NCBI GenBank assembly: GCA_027592035.1
Contig: JAQCIK010000007.1
Location: forward strand, 1 to 64,000
Direction of reading: 5' to 3'
DNA from: Casp-actino8 sp001510455
Lineage (GTDB): Bacteria; Actinomycetota; Acidimicrobiia; Acidimicrobiales; Ilumatobacteraceae
Length of the DNA: 64,000 nucleotides
Shown in pieces: positions 17,436 through 27,347 of the stretch. Under the pieces are notes generated by a model. It was not told the DNA's origin and made no database searches. It saw only the letters and a program-made list of their open reading frames with translations. Every line of letters begins with the position of its first letter. Positions within the stretch are counted from its first letter, which is position 1. A program made the translations under genes and the position numbers.

Positions 17436-18107
17436 TCAGCAGCCGAGGCGCGTCTCGACGAACCAGTCGACCAATGCTTCGGCCCGCGGGCGACTGTTCA
17501 CGACTTCACGACGGGTGTCGGCCATGACATCGGCGGGATCGAGGCCCAGTCGACGTAGATCTCCCGAGTCACCCGATGTCCAGCGAGACAACATGGTCTC
17601 GGTGGCTTCGGGGTGGAACTGGGTGGCCAGGAGTCGCTCCCCCACCATGGCCTGGGGACCCGACGGACTGCGAGCGATCTCAGTGAGCCCCGACGGCACG
17701 GTGAAAACGTCGAAGTGCCATTGCAACCATGGTCCAGGAGCAATCACCTCGGGATGGTCGGACTCGACGTGATGCCATCCCACCTCGGGCCGACGGGCCC
17801 TCTCCACGATTCCTCCCAGGGCTCGAGCCGTGATCTGCGCACCGAAACAGATCGCGAACAGGGGAACTCCCTGCTCAACAGCTGTTTTCACGAGTTCACA
17901 TTCGGCTCTGACCGAGGCCGCGACGTCCCCCCAGTACACACTCCACTCGGATCCGAGCAACAGGACCAGGTCGTGTCCTTCGAGGTCGGGCCAGTCGGAG
18001 GGGTGCTCGCGGAAGCAATCGGTGAACGCCACCCCATGGTGACGGAATCTCTCTCCCACGATCCCGGGGTCGGCATCGTCGACGTTGGCGATCACGAGAG
18101 CACGCAC
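17436..18107 (-). CDS. Class I glutamine amidotransferase domain protein (GMP-synthase-like)
   Basis: A 223-residue protein with a stand-alone GATase1 domain. The nucleophile Cys lies in FAICFGAQ and the catalytic His-Glu pair in TQFHPEAT. Such proteins hydrolyse glutamine or gamma-glutamyl compounds; no synthetase domain or partner is adjacent, so the acceptor is unknown. The start is a GTG at 18107, divergent from ilvA with 20 bases between them, so the two probably share a promoter region. Confidence 0.85.
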   Translation of the reverse strand: MRALVIANVDDADPGIVGERFRHHGVAFTDCFREHPSDWPDLEGHDLVLLLGSEWSVYWGDVAASVRAECELVKTAVEQGVPLFAICFGAQITARALGGIVERARRPEVGWHHVESDHPEVIAPGPWLQWHFDVFTVPSGLTEIARSPSGPQAMVGERLLATQFHPEATETMLSRWTSGDSGDLRRLGLDPADVMADTRREVVNSRPRAEALVDWFVETRLGC

Positions 18108-18127
18108 ACCGGTACGGTAGGCCAGGC

Positions 18128-19336
18128 ATGGGGAAAAGCGACCGTCCGACGATCACCCGGGCCGAGATCGATGCGGCGCGAGTCGCCGGTGAATCGGTGG
18201 TGCAGCACACCCCCGTGACCGGGTCGTACACCTTGTCGCAACGCACCGGGGGCACCGTGGTGCTGAAGGCCGAGAACCTCCAACGGACGGGGAGCTTCAA
18301 GATCCGTGGCGCCATGAACAAACTCGCCTCACTCGGCGACTCGGCAGCACGCGGAGTGACGGCCGGAAGTGCCGGCAATCATGCGCAGTCCCTCGCTTTT
18401 GCCGCCCGAGCCTTCGGGGTGCCGTGCGAGATCTTCGTCCCCGACAATGCCCCTATCGCCAAGATCGCAGCGTGCCGCGACTACGGCGCCACGGTCATCG
18501 AGGGCGGGGACTCCCTCGACGACGCGGTTGCGTCGGCTCGGGCTCGAGCCGACGAGAAGGGTCTGTCGTTCTGTCATCCCTACGACGATCCGATCGTGAT
18601 CGCCGGCCAAGCGACTCTCGGGCTCGAACTCCTCGACGACATCCCCGACCTCGGCCGTGTCATCGTTCCCCTCGGCGGCGGGGGTCTCGCCACGGGTGTG
18701 GCCATCGCCGTCAAACTTCACGATCCGACGATCGAGGTCATCGGTGTGCAAGTCGAGGCGTGCGCGCCCTACGCGAACGGCATCGTTCCCGATGGGCCGG
18801 TCGCGACTCTCGCCGACGGGATCGCGGTCAAACGACCAGGGGTGTTCACTGCTCCCCTCGTCGAACACTGGCTCGACGAGGTCGTCGTGGTCGACGAGGA
18901 CGCCGTCGCCGATGCGATGGTCCTGCTCATGGAACGCTCGAAACTGTACGTGGAGGGCGCGGGCGCAGTGGGCGTCTCGGCTCTGCTCGCCGAACGAGCA
19001 GCGCCCGCGGAAGGTCGAACGACGTGCGTCGTCTTGTCAGGTGGCAACGTCGATCTCGGTGTCGTCCCCGGCCTCATTCGTCGTCACGAGACACAAGCGG
19101 GTCGACGCCTCATCGTTTTCGTTCGGGTGAGCGATCGACCCGGAGGTCTCGCTCGACTCCTCACCGTCTTCGCCGAACAAGGTGCGAGTGTGATCGACAT
19201 CGAACACGTTCGTGACGGAGTCGATCTGCACGTACGTGAGACCGGTGTGAACGCAGTACTCGAAGTGCGCGGCCCCGAACACTCTGAAAGGGTGGTTGCC
19301 GCCATTCGTGACGCTGGCTACGACGTTCGACTCTGA
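18128..19336 (+). CDS. ilvA: Threonine ammonia-lyase with C-terminal ACT domain
   Basis: A 402-residue PLP enzyme that deaminates threonine to 2-oxobutanoate. The PLP lysine is Lys58 in GSFKIRGA, the phosphate-binding loop is GSAGNHAQS, and a glycine-rich PLGGGGLATG follows. An ACT-like regulatory domain occupies about residues 328-402 (VFVRVSDRPGGLARLL). The short single-ACT form is that of the TdcB/short IlvA group, so either an isoleucine-biosynthetic or a catabolic role is possible. Confidence 0.92.
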   Translation: MGKSDRPTITRAEIDAARVAGESVVQHTPVTGSYTLSQRTGGTVVLKAENLQRTGSFKIRGAMNKLASLGDSAARGVTAGSAGNHAQSLAFAARAFGVPCEIFVPDNAPIAKIAACRDYGATVIEGGDSLDDAVASARARADEKGLSFCHPYDDPIVIAGQATLGLELLDDIPDLGRVIVPLGGGGLATGVAIAVKLHDPTIEVIGVQVEACAPYANGIVPDGPVATLADGIAVKRPGVFTAPLVEHWLDEVVVVDEDAVADAMVLLMERSKLYVEGAGAVGVSALLAERAAPAEGRTTCVVLSGGNVDLGVVPGLIRRHETQAGRRLIVFVRVSDRPGGLARLLTVFAEQGASVIDIEHVRDGVDLHVRETGVNAVLEVRGPEHSERVVAAIRDAGYDVRL

Positions 19337-19350
19337 ACCAACTGGCCTCG

Positions 19351-20433
19351 TCAGCTCGTCGGTTCGGTGACGAAACCGCGCCAGTTGCGCATGTAGCCGA
19401 CGAACGAATCCGACAGACCCTCGTCCTTCAGGGTCTCGGGACTCACCGGAAGATCACGCATCACGAAATGTGAATCTCGTCGGACTTGCTCCGGAAAATC
19501 GTGGTGCAGGATCGCGCCCCGACCGATGACCGCGAGATCGGCTCCGTCATCGATCGCGCGCTGGGCGTCGGCGGCCGAGTACAACTTGCCGGCCACAGCG
19601 AGTCGGGTGTCGCCCCGAGATATGTCGGCAAAGACGTCGACCAAGCGGCGACCGGCGAAATCGGTATCGGCTGGTTCCTTGAACACGTCCCACAACGACA
19701 TGTCGATGAAGTCGACACCGACGTCGACAAGAGCCCGGTAGACGTCGCAGATCTCGGCCGTCCGCATACCGAAACGTTCCGGCGAAAGACGAACCGACAG
19801 ACTGAAGTCGGATCGACATTCACGACGGATCCCACCGACGATCTCCATCAGTAAGCGCGCCCGGTTCTCGAGTGACCCGCCGTAGTGGTCGGTCCGTCGG
19901 TTGAGTTGGGGATTCAGGAACTGACAGATCATGTAGTCGTGAGCACCGTGAAGTTCGACCCCGTGAAATCCGGCGCGATCGCAACGAACCGCCGCGGCGA
20001 CGAAGTCGGCGACCAGTTCCTCGGTCTCGCCCGTGGACAGTCCGCGAGCACCGGTTTCGGGATCGTCGGACGGGCACACAGGCGACTCCCCGATCAGATC
20101 GGCCGGTGAGCGATGTCCGGCGTGGTGCAACTGCACCAAGGCCACTCGTCCGAACGACGAAATGGCCGACGCGAGATCAGTGAGACCTGCGATGTGATCA
20201 TCGGAGAAGGTGCCGAGCTGGCCGACGAATCCCTGACCGCGCTTTTGCACGTGGGCCGCGCACGTCATCACCGTGCCGAAACCTCCCTCGGCCCTCTTCA
20301 CCAACCAGTGCTTCTCGTCATCGGACAGCGTTCCGTCGGCGTGACTCTGCATGTTCGTGAGAGGAGCCAGCATGAAGCGGTTCGAGGAGGACGGACCGTG
20401 TGCGAAGGACACCGAATCGAAGAGCGAGACCAT
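19351..20433 (-). CDS. Old-yellow-enzyme-family NADH:flavin oxidoreductase
   Basis: A 360-residue FMN-dependent TIM barrel. Family features are FMLAPLTNMQS at the N-terminus, LHHAGHRS, the HGAHDYMICQFLNP substrate-binding His region, NRRTDHYGGSLENRAR and the FMN-phosphate site AVIGRGAI. The likely reaction is reduction of an activated C=C bond; the substrate is unknown. The ATG at 20433 (MVSLFDSV) is preferred over the upstream ATG at 20481, which would overlap the divergent gene's promoter. Confidence 0.88.
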   Translation of the reverse strand: MVSLFDSVSFAHGPSSSNRFMLAPLTNMQSHADGTLSDDEKHWLVKRAEGGFGTVMTCAAHVQKRGQGFVGQLGTFSDDHIAGLTDLASAISSFGRVALVQLHHAGHRSPADLIGESPVCPSDDPETGARGLSTGETEELVADFVAAAVRCDRAGFHGVELHGAHDYMICQFLNPQLNRRTDHYGGSLENRARLLMEIVGGIRRECRSDFSLSVRLSPERFGMRTAEICDVYRALVDVGVDFIDMSLWDVFKEPADTDFAGRRLVDVFADISRGDTRLAVAGKLYSAADAQRAIDDGADLAVIGRGAILHHDFPEQVRRDSHFVMRDLPVSPETLKDEGLSDSFVGYMRNWRGFVTEPTS

Positions 20434-20488
20434 GTCCTCATCTTGCCCGGTCGGTCGGCGTTTCCCCGTTGTCTGCCACAATGAGGCG

Positions 20489-21184
20489 ATGACAACTCCC
20501 CTCGTCGCGATCGTCGGTCGCGAAATCAGTCAGGCCGAGGGCGTCCGTGGCGAGGCCTTCGGAGCCGGACGTCGATACTCCGATGCGATTCACCGAGCCG
20601 GGGGTACACCCGTCATCGTTCCGCCCCTCGACCTCGGACCCGATGCCCTCGCACGACTCGTGTCCGCCGTCGACGCCCTCGTGCTCCACGGTGGAGGGGA
20701 CGTCGACCCGCAGCGTTACGGCCAGGAGCCAACGGCCCCCAAGTTGTACGGGGTGAATTCACGTCACGACGACGTCGAACTCGCAGTCGTACGCGCCTTT
20801 CTCGACGCCGACAAACCGATCCTCGCGATCTGTCGCGGGATCCAGATCATGAACGTGGCCCTGGGTGGGACTCTGGTTCAACACATCGAGGAACCCGGAC
20901 ACACCCAGGAGTTCCACCCGGTGACGCTCGACGACGGAAGTCGTATCGCTGATGCGATGGGGACGTCCCGACCAGCGCGTTGCCACTCGTACCATCACCA
21001 GGCCCTCGATCGAGTGGCCGACGGTTTGCGAGTGATCGGTCGTCACGACGACGGAACCATCGAGGCCGTGGAAGCCGAGGACAAGAACTGGGTCGTCGGT
21101 GTGCAGTGGCATCCCGAGGACTCGGCCGATGTCGATCCGGAACAACAACGTCTGTTCGATCGACTGGTCGCCGTCACTCGCTGA
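20489..21184 (+). CDS. Gamma-glutamyl-gamma-aminobutyrate hydrolase family (PuuD-like) peptidase
   Basis: A 231-residue class I glutamine-amidotransferase-like hydrolase. Visible motifs are VLHGGGDVDPQRYG, the nucleophile elbow AICRGIQIMN, HSYHHQALD and the GVQWHPED His-Glu pair. In enterobacteria PuuD releases GABA from gamma-glutamyl-GABA in putrescine breakdown; no other puu gene is nearby, so this exact role is inference. The ATG at 20489 has GAGG four bases upstream; the longer frame overlaps the divergent oxidoreductase. Confidence 0.88.
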   Translation: MTTPLVAIVGREISQAEGVRGEAFGAGRRYSDAIHRAGGTPVIVPPLDLGPDALARLVSAVDALVLHGGGDVDPQRYGQEPTAPKLYGVNSRHDDVELAVVRAFLDADKPILAICRGIQIMNVALGGTLVQHIEEPGHTQEFHPVTLDDGSRIADAMGTSRPARCHSYHHQALDRVADGLRVIGRHDDGTIEAVEAEDKNWVVGVQWHPEDSADVDPEQQRLFDRLVAVTR

Positions 21185-21204
21185 CTCGGCGGGAAACCTG
21201 TTCG

Positions 21205-21972
21205 CTACTGGTGAGCCGGACACTGGGGCTTGAAGAAGCACCAATCACAGAGTTTGGTCACGTTGCACTCGAATTCGCCGCGTTCACACGCGGCGTCGAT
21301 CGCTTCTTTGGTCTCGACGATCGTGCCTTGGGCGATGGCCAGCTTGACCGGGGTGACGGTGACGTCGTGCCGCACTCCGTCCTTCAAGTACAGCAACTCG
21401 ACCCGTGACGTTTCTTCCTGATCGGACTCACGCAACATGAGGGCATACGTGAGCAACTGGAAGAACTTCGTGTCTTCGGTGGTGAATCGCGGATTGGGAA
21501 CCTTGCCGGTCTTGTAGTCGCCGATGACGACGGCGCCACTGTCGTCGATCAGGAAGCGATCGATGAAACCACGTAACTGAACTCCCTCGACCGCCACGTT
21601 GACTTCGTGTTCCATACCCATGAGATCGACGTGTTGAGGATCTTCGAGACGCCACAGGTTCTGCATGCAATTGAAAGCCTGGATCTTGAAGTCCTTGATC
21701 TCGCCCTGCTTCTTGTCGAGCGATTCAACGGCCGCTTCCCACTCACCGGCCTTCCATCGCTCGCCGGCGAGAGTGCGAATGGCGTCGACGGTTCGGTCGT
21801 CGGGTTCGAGTTGATACAGATGTTCGAGAACGTCGTGAACGAAGGTGCCGAGATGGGTGGCCCAGGTGGGTGGTTCCTTCAGTCCGTCGATGCGCGAGAA
21901 CTTGAACTTCTGGGGGCAGTCGCGGTACGTGCCGATCGACGACGGCGACAAGTAAGCCGGAGGTGTCAGCAC
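21205..21972 (-). CDS. RecB-like PD-(D/E)XK nuclease with probable 4Fe-4S cluster
   Basis: A 255-residue protein of the PD-(D/E)XK superfamily, Cas4/AddB-like branch. The active-site strand is VVIGDYKTGK, preceded by a conserved His in FVHDVLEHLY and followed by QLLTYALML (the QxxxY motif). Cys19 (YRDCPQKF) and Cys242, Cys245 and Cys251 near the C-terminus match the Fe-S clamp of AddB and Cas4. No cas genes or CRISPR array are present, so a DNA repair role is more likely. Confidence 0.85.
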   Translation of the reverse strand: MLTPPAYLSPSSIGTYRDCPQKFKFSRIDGLKEPPTWATHLGTFVHDVLEHLYQLEPDDRTVDAIRTLAGERWKAGEWEAAVESLDKKQGEIKDFKIQAFNCMQNLWRLEDPQHVDLMGMEHEVNVAVEGVQLRGFIDRFLIDDSGAVVIGDYKTGKVPNPRFTTEDTKFFQLLTYALMLRESDQEETSRVELLYLKDGVRHDVTVTPVKLAIAQGTIVETKEAIDAACERGEFECNVTKLCDWCFFKPQCPAHQ

Positions 21973-22012
21973 GTTCTCAGTCTGTCACGGGGGTGTGCCC
22001 CGATGCGGGACG

Positions 22013-23512
22013 TCAACGCACGAGCACGAGGGCATCGCGACTGGCGTCGATCAACCATCCGGGGAAGATCCCGGCGAAGAGGGTGAACGCCACCGACACG
22101 GTCACGACGAGAGCGGAGGTGAAGGGTACGGCGACCTTCTCGCGCTGGTCGTCACCCGACTCGGCATCCGACAACCACATGCTGATCATGATCCGCAGAT
22201 AGAGAACGGCCGCCACGACCGAAGCGATCATGGCGACGATTGCAATGGCATAACTGCTGTTGTCGGCGGCCGCCTTGATCACACCGAACTTGGCCACGAA
22301 ACCCGACGTGACCGGCATACCGGCCTGGGCGAACAGGAACACCGTCATCCCGAGTGCCAATGCCGGTCGCTCCTTCGAGAGACCTCGGAAGGCGGCCAGG
22401 TCGGTCCGACCGTCACCGGTGCGACTCACGAGAGACACCACGGTGAAGGTACCGACCACGAGGACGGAGTACAGAACGAGGTAGAGAAGTGACGAAGGCA
22501 GGCCGTCGGTGTCGCCCGAATGGCCCGCCGCTTCGACGCCGATGAGGATGAATCCGGCGTGACCGATCGACGAGTAAGCGAGCATGCGCTTCACGTCGGT
22601 CTGGACCACGGCGAGGATCGAGCCGATCACCACCGACGCGATGGCCATCACCCAGATGACCGGGCGCCAGTCATCGGCTCGACTCGGAAGAGCGACCAGG
22701 AGAACACGAAGCATGGTCGCGAAAGCGGCGAACTTGCCGACCGAGGCCATGAACGACGTCGCCGGGGTGGGAGCACCTTGGTACACGTCGGGTGTCCAGA
22801 AGTGGAACGGAACAGCAGCGACCTTGAAGCCGAGACCGACGAGGAGCAACGCGAGTCCGGCGAGCAACATGGCGTCGTCGCCGTCGAGGAAGACTTCGGC
22901 CTCGAGGAAGCGCCCCATCGTCGTGAGATTGGTGGTGCCGGTGGCTCCGTACAACAGAGCGATTCCGTAGAGCAGGAAGGCCGAAGCGAAACCGCCGAGG
23001 ACGAAGTACTTGAGACCGCTCTCCTGACTCTCGACTCGACGCCGGTGACTGGCCGCCAACACGTAGAGCGCGATCGAGAGCGTCTCGAGACCGAGGAACA
23101 GAACCACGAATTCGTTCGCCGAGGCCAGAGCCATGCCACCGATCGCCGCCAACACGTACATCGCATAGCTCTCGGGACCGTCGAGCTCCTCGCGACGCAA
23201 GTATTCGGAAGATGACAACGCCACGAGTGCCGTGGCCACGGTGATACCGATCCACGCCAACAGCGCCATTCGATCGATGGCGAGAACGTCGCCGATCACC
23301 GCGACCGGGCCGTCGTGGCCCACGCGATTCCAGAGGATCATCTCGATGACGAGCGTCGGAATCGTGAGCACGACAGTCGCGACCGCGTACAGCGAACGGG
23401 GCCAACGCGGAGTGAGCGCACCCACCACCAGAAGAACCAGTGCCCCACCGAGCAGGATGATCATCGGCATGATCGCCAGCCAGTCGATCGAGGGATATTC
23501 GACGGTGTTCAT
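22013..23512 (-). CDS. nuoN: NADH-quinone oxidoreductase subunit N, 14-subunit complex
   Basis: A 499-residue antiporter-like proton-pumping subunit with about 14 membrane helices. It has KVAAVPFHFWTPDVYQGAPTP and YSSIGHAGFILIG. It is the last gene of the bc/complex I transcription unit; the next minus-strand start is beyond the RecB-like nuclease, whose own start lies upstream at 21972. TGATG overlap with nuoM. Confidence 0.97.
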   Translation of the reverse strand: MNTVEYPSIDWLAIMPMIILLGGALVLLVVGALTPRWPRSLYAVATVVLTIPTLVIEMILWNRVGHDGPVAVIGDVLAIDRMALLAWIGITVATALVALSSSEYLRREELDGPESYAMYVLAAIGGMALASANEFVVLFLGLETLSIALYVLAASHRRRVESQESGLKYFVLGGFASAFLLYGIALLYGATGTTNLTTMGRFLEAEVFLDGDDAMLLAGLALLLVGLGFKVAAVPFHFWTPDVYQGAPTPATSFMASVGKFAAFATMLRVLLVALPSRADDWRPVIWVMAIASVVIGSILAVVQTDVKRMLAYSSIGHAGFILIGVEAAGHSGDTDGLPSSLLYLVLYSVLVVGTFTVVSLVSRTGDGRTDLAAFRGLSKERPALALGMTVFLFAQAGMPVTSGFVAKFGVIKAAADNSSYAIAIVAMIASVVAAVLYLRIMISMWLSDAESGDDQREKVAVPFTSALVVTVSVAFTLFAGIFPGWLIDASRDALVLVR

Positions 23513-25104
23513 CAGCCCTCCTCACCGTGTTCTTCGGCCGAGCCGTGCTCATCGGAACCATCGACATGGACCACGTCGGGGGCCGAGAACCCGGAGCGTT
23601 CTTCGACCCGAACGAGCAGTGCCTTGGCGCTCGGCTCGATGCGATCGAGCATGGGCTTCGGATACACACCGCAGAACACGATGAGACCGATGAAGGGCAA
23701 GAGCACCATTCCCTCGCGGAGTCGGAGTTCACGGAACGTCGAGTTGGCCTCGTCGGGTTCACCGTGGAACACACGCTGGTAAGCCCAGAGCAAATAGAGC
23801 GCAGCGAGAATCACTCCGGTGGCACCGATCACCACCCACCAACGAGCGGTCGAGAAGCTGCCGATGAGAACGAGGAATTCTCCGACGAATCCGTTGAGTC
23901 CCGGAACTCCGATACTCGAGAGCATGACCACCATGAAGGCGGCGGCGAAGATCGGTGCGACTTTCTGCAGACCCTTCAGTTCGGCGATCTGGCGGGTGTG
24001 ACGCCGTTCGTAGATCATGCCGACGAGGAGGAAGAGCGCTCCGGTCGACACGCCGTGGTTGACCATCTGCATCACACCACCCGAGATGGCCTCGGTGGTG
24101 AAGGCGAAGGTTCCGAGCACGATGAAACCGAGGTGGGCGACCGACGAGTAGGCGACCAATCGTTTCAGGTCGGTCTGCATGGTGGCCGCAATGGCTCCCC
24201 ACAGGATGCCGATGACCGCCAGAGTGAGGAAGATCTCACGGCTCCAGACGGCGGCTTCGGGAAAGAGGTACACACCGAAACGAACCAAACCGTACGTCCC
24301 GAGTTTCAGCAGTACTCCGGCCAGGATCACCGAGCCGGCCGTCGGTGCCTGAGTGTGCGCGTCCGGGAGCCACGTGTGCAGCGGGAAGAGCGGGACCTTG
24401 ACGGCGAATGCGATGGCGAAGGCGAAGAACAACCATCGACCGGTGCTGGCCGCGAAGTTCGCACCCTCGGCGATCTCGACCAGATCGAACGACACCTTCC
24501 CCAACTGATCGGATGCCAGTAGGGCCGTGGTGACGATGCCCACCAACATGAGAGCCGATCCGACCATCGTGTACAAGAAGAACTTGGTGGCCGCATAGAC
24601 GCGCTGGTCGTATCCCCACCGGCCGATGAGGAAGTACATCGGCACGAGCACGATCTCGAAGAACAAGAAGAACAGGACGAGATCGAGACTCAGGAACGAA
24701 CCCATGACACCGGCCTCGAGCATGAGGAGCCAGGCCAGATACGGCTTCTCGTCGTGATGAGGATCGCATCCGACGATGGCCAGCGGGAAGAGAACTCCCG
24801 TGAGGACGACGAGGAAGAGCGAGATGCCGTCGACACCGAGATGCCAACCGATTCCCCACGACTGGATCCATTCGTGCTTCGACACGAATTGGAATCCGGC
24901 GTCACCCGTTTCGAACGACGCGAGCAGCCAGAGGCTCATCCCGCCGGTGACCACCGACGAGAACAGCGCGATCAGTTTGGTGACCTCGGGGCGTCGAGCA
25001 CTCGTGAGCAACGTGGCCACGGCACCGATCAGCGGAACCAGCACCAGAGCGGTCAGGATCGGGAAGGACAGGACCTCTCCCCCTCCAGCGGCGAGAAGCG
25101 ACAT
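23512..25104 (-). CDS. nuoM: NADH-quinone oxidoreductase subunit M, 14-subunit complex
   Basis: A 530-residue antiporter-like subunit. It has FFEIVLVPMYFLIG, KVPLFPLHTWLPDAHTQAP and YSSVAHLGFIVLG. The C-terminal tail is rich in Glu, His and Gly (DEHGSAEEHGEEG). The start is the ATG at 25104 in a TGATG junction with nuoL; the open frame continues upstream but only as overlap with nuoL. Confidence 0.96.
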   Translation of the reverse strand: MSLLAAGGGEVLSFPILTALVLVPLIGAVATLLTSARRPEVTKLIALFSSVVTGGMSLWLLASFETGDAGFQFVSKHEWIQSWGIGWHLGVDGISLFLVVLTGVLFPLAIVGCDPHHDEKPYLAWLLMLEAGVMGSFLSLDLVLFFLFFEIVLVPMYFLIGRWGYDQRVYAATKFFLYTMVGSALMLVGIVTTALLASDQLGKVSFDLVEIAEGANFAASTGRWLFFAFAIAFAVKVPLFPLHTWLPDAHTQAPTAGSVILAGVLLKLGTYGLVRFGVYLFPEAAVWSREIFLTLAVIGILWGAIAATMQTDLKRLVAYSSVAHLGFIVLGTFAFTTEAISGGVMQMVNHGVSTGALFLLVGMIYERRHTRQIAELKGLQKVAPIFAAAFMVVMLSSIGVPGLNGFVGEFLVLIGSFSTARWWVVIGATGVILAALYLLWAYQRVFHGEPDEANSTFRELRLREGMVLLPFIGLIVFCGVYPKPMLDRIEPSAKALLVRVEERSGFSAPDVVHVDGSDEHGSAEEHGEEG

Positions 25105-27017
25105 CAGAGCACCACCCCTCGCAGGAAGAACCACACCAAGAGCGCAACCACCGCCACCCCGATGAAGGCTGCGTAATTTCGAACGGCACCGGTCTGACCT
25201 CGACGCAGTGTTCCGCCCGCTGTCTGAACCACCCGACCGACGCCGTTGACTGCCCCGTCGACGATCGTCCGATCGGCCCAGGCCACGGCGTCGAAGGCCT
25301 TGCGACCCGGACCGCCCATGAATCGACTGATCGCCGAGTCGTAGTGCCAACCATTGGCGAGCAACTCGGGTTCGACAGCGGCGATCTTCTTCTTGGCGTA
25401 GACGGCAACCGACAGAGCGATACCGGCCAGCGCCACGACGATGGCGACACCGAGCAGGACGTACTTGTTGTCGTAGGCCCACGTGCCCTTGATGTCGGCC
25501 TCCCCGAATTCGACGACCGGATGCAGCCACTTCTCGAGGAAGTGCAGATCCTTGCTGAACGGCAACTGCATGACACCGCCCACGATCGACAGGCCGGCGA
25601 GTACGACGAGAGGGATCAACATCACGACCGGACTCTCGTGGGGCTTGAAGTCTCCGTGAGCCCCGTTCTCCTCGCTGTGATCGTTCCAGCGTGCTTCGCC
25701 GAAGAAGACCATGATCACCTGACGGGTCATGTAATACGCAGTGAGCAGCGCGGCTGTCATGCCCGCGACGTAGAGAATCGGACTCTTCGCGAGGGCGAAC
25801 AAGAGGATCTCGTCCTTGCTCCAGAATCCGGCGAACGGTGGAACTCCGGCGATGGCGAGCCAACCCACGATGAAGGTGATGGCCGTGACCGGCATGAGGG
25901 CTCGCAGAGCGCCCATTTTCCGCATGTCCTGTTCGTGATGCATGCCGTGGATCACCGAACCGGAGCCGAGGAAGAGCAGAGCCTTGAAGAAGGCGTGAGT
26001 GACCATGTGGAAGATCGCCGCCACGTAGGCGCCGGATCCGACGGCCAGGAACATGAAGCCGAGCTGACTCACCGTCGAGTAGGCCAACACTTTCTTGATG
26101 TCGGTCTGGGCGACGGCGATGGTCGCCGCGAACAGTGCTGTGGCCACTCCGACGATGGCGATGAGGGTGGGCGCCCAGTCGTAGGCGACTTCGAGCACCG
26201 GATTCACGCGCGTCATGAGGAAGACGCCGGCGGTCACCATCGTGGCGGCATGGATGAGCGCCGACACCGGGGTCGGTCCTTCCATGGCGTCGGGCAACCA
26301 GATGTAGAGCGGGAGCTGAGCACTCTTGCCGGCCGCACCGACGAAGAGCATGAGCCCGATCGCCGTCGCGGTGACTCCGGAGATGATGCCCTCTTCGGCC
26401 GCGTGGTTGATACCCGAGTAGCTGAGGGTTCCGGCGGCGCCGAAGGCGAGGAACATCGCCATCATGACGCCCCAGTCACCCACGCGGTTGGTGACGAAGG
26501 CCTTCTTTCCGGCCGTTGCCGCGCTCTCTCGGGTGTGCCAGAACGAAATCAGGAAGTACGAGCAGGCACCCACACCTTCCCAACCGAGGAAGGTCACGAG
26601 CAGGTTCTCGCCGAGGACGAGCATCAGCATCGAGAAGACGAAGAGGTTCAGGTAGAGGAAGAACTTCGAGAACTTCGGATCACCGTGCATGTATCCGATC
26701 GCGTAGAGGTGGATCAACGCGCCGATTCCGGTGACGAAGAGGGCCATGGTGATGCTCAGCGGATCGGCCAAGAAGGCCAGATCGACCTGCAACGAGCCGA
26801 TGGGCATCCACGAGAAGAGGACCTCGACGTGCGACCGATCGTGCTCGGATCGTGACAGCAGATCGAAGAACGCACCGGCCGTCACGGCGAACGACGCCGC
26901 AACAGCGAGAGCGGCGACGATTCCGGACTTGGGTTCGCCGAGAATGCGCCCGAACACGAGGTTGACGAGGAAACCGGCGAGCGGAAGGGCAGGGACGAGC
27001 CAGATGAGTTCGAGCAT
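25104..27017 (-). CDS. nuoL: NADH-quinone oxidoreductase subunit L, 14-subunit complex
   Basis: A 637-residue antiporter-like subunit with the lateral-helix C-terminus. Motifs are GWEGVGACSYFLISFW, YIWLPDAMEGPTPVSALIHAATMV and YSTVSQLGFMFLAVG. It is the usual family length, unlike the 800-residue NuoL of the other complex, and it has no long His-rich insert. It lies three bases after the nuoK stop. Confidence 0.97.
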   Translation of the reverse strand: MLELIWLVPALPLAGFLVNLVFGRILGEPKSGIVAALAVAASFAVTAGAFFDLLSRSEHDRSHVEVLFSWMPIGSLQVDLAFLADPLSITMALFVTGIGALIHLYAIGYMHGDPKFSKFFLYLNLFVFSMLMLVLGENLLVTFLGWEGVGACSYFLISFWHTRESAATAGKKAFVTNRVGDWGVMMAMFLAFGAAGTLSYSGINHAAEEGIISGVTATAIGLMLFVGAAGKSAQLPLYIWLPDAMEGPTPVSALIHAATMVTAGVFLMTRVNPVLEVAYDWAPTLIAIVGVATALFAATIAVAQTDIKKVLAYSTVSQLGFMFLAVGSGAYVAAIFHMVTHAFFKALLFLGSGSVIHGMHHEQDMRKMGALRALMPVTAITFIVGWLAIAGVPPFAGFWSKDEILLFALAKSPILYVAGMTAALLTAYYMTRQVIMVFFGEARWNDHSEENGAHGDFKPHESPVVMLIPLVVLAGLSIVGGVMQLPFSKDLHFLEKWLHPVVEFGEADIKGTWAYDNKYVLLGVAIVVALAGIALSVAVYAKKKIAAVEPELLANGWHYDSAISRFMGGPGRKAFDAVAWADRTIVDGAVNGVGRVVQTAGGTLRRGQTGAVRNYAAFIGVAVVALLVWFFLRGVVL

Positions 27018-27020
27018 GGG

Positions 27021-27347
27021 TCAGCCCTTCAGCGCCGTGATGTCGTCGGCCGTCGCACCCGGGCGACGGCGCATGATGGACACGATGATCCCGAGACCGA
27101 CCACGACTTCGGCCGCCGCCACGACCATCACGAAAAAGACGGTGGTCTGACCCCCGATGTCGCCGAGTCGCTTGGCCAAGGCCACGAAACTCAGGTTGAC
27201 GGCGTTCAGCATGAGTTCGACGCACATGAACATCACGAGTGGATTGCGACGCACGAGTACACCGACCGCTCCGATACCGAACAGCACGGCCGCTAGGACC
27301 AGGTACCACGTGGTGGTTGGAGTCGCCGCCGCGACCAGCGAGTTCAT
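27021..27347 (-). CDS. nuoK: NADH-quinone oxidoreductase subunit K, 14-subunit complex
   Basis: A 108-residue subunit with three membrane helices. The two membrane glutamates are visible in FMCVELMLNAVNLSF and AAAEVVVGLGI. An ATGA overlap joins it to nuoJ and three bases separate it from nuoL. Confidence 0.96.
   Translation of the reverse strand: MNSLVAAATPTTTWYLVLAAVLFGIGAVGVLVRRNPLVMFMCVELMLNAVNLSFVALAKRLGDIGGQTTVFFVMVVAAAEVVVGLGIIVSIMRRRPGATADDITALKG

Noticed and set aside
21205..21972. Cas4 gene of a CRISPR system
   Set aside because: The nuclease has Cas4/AddB-like features, but there are no repeats, spacers or other cas genes in the window.
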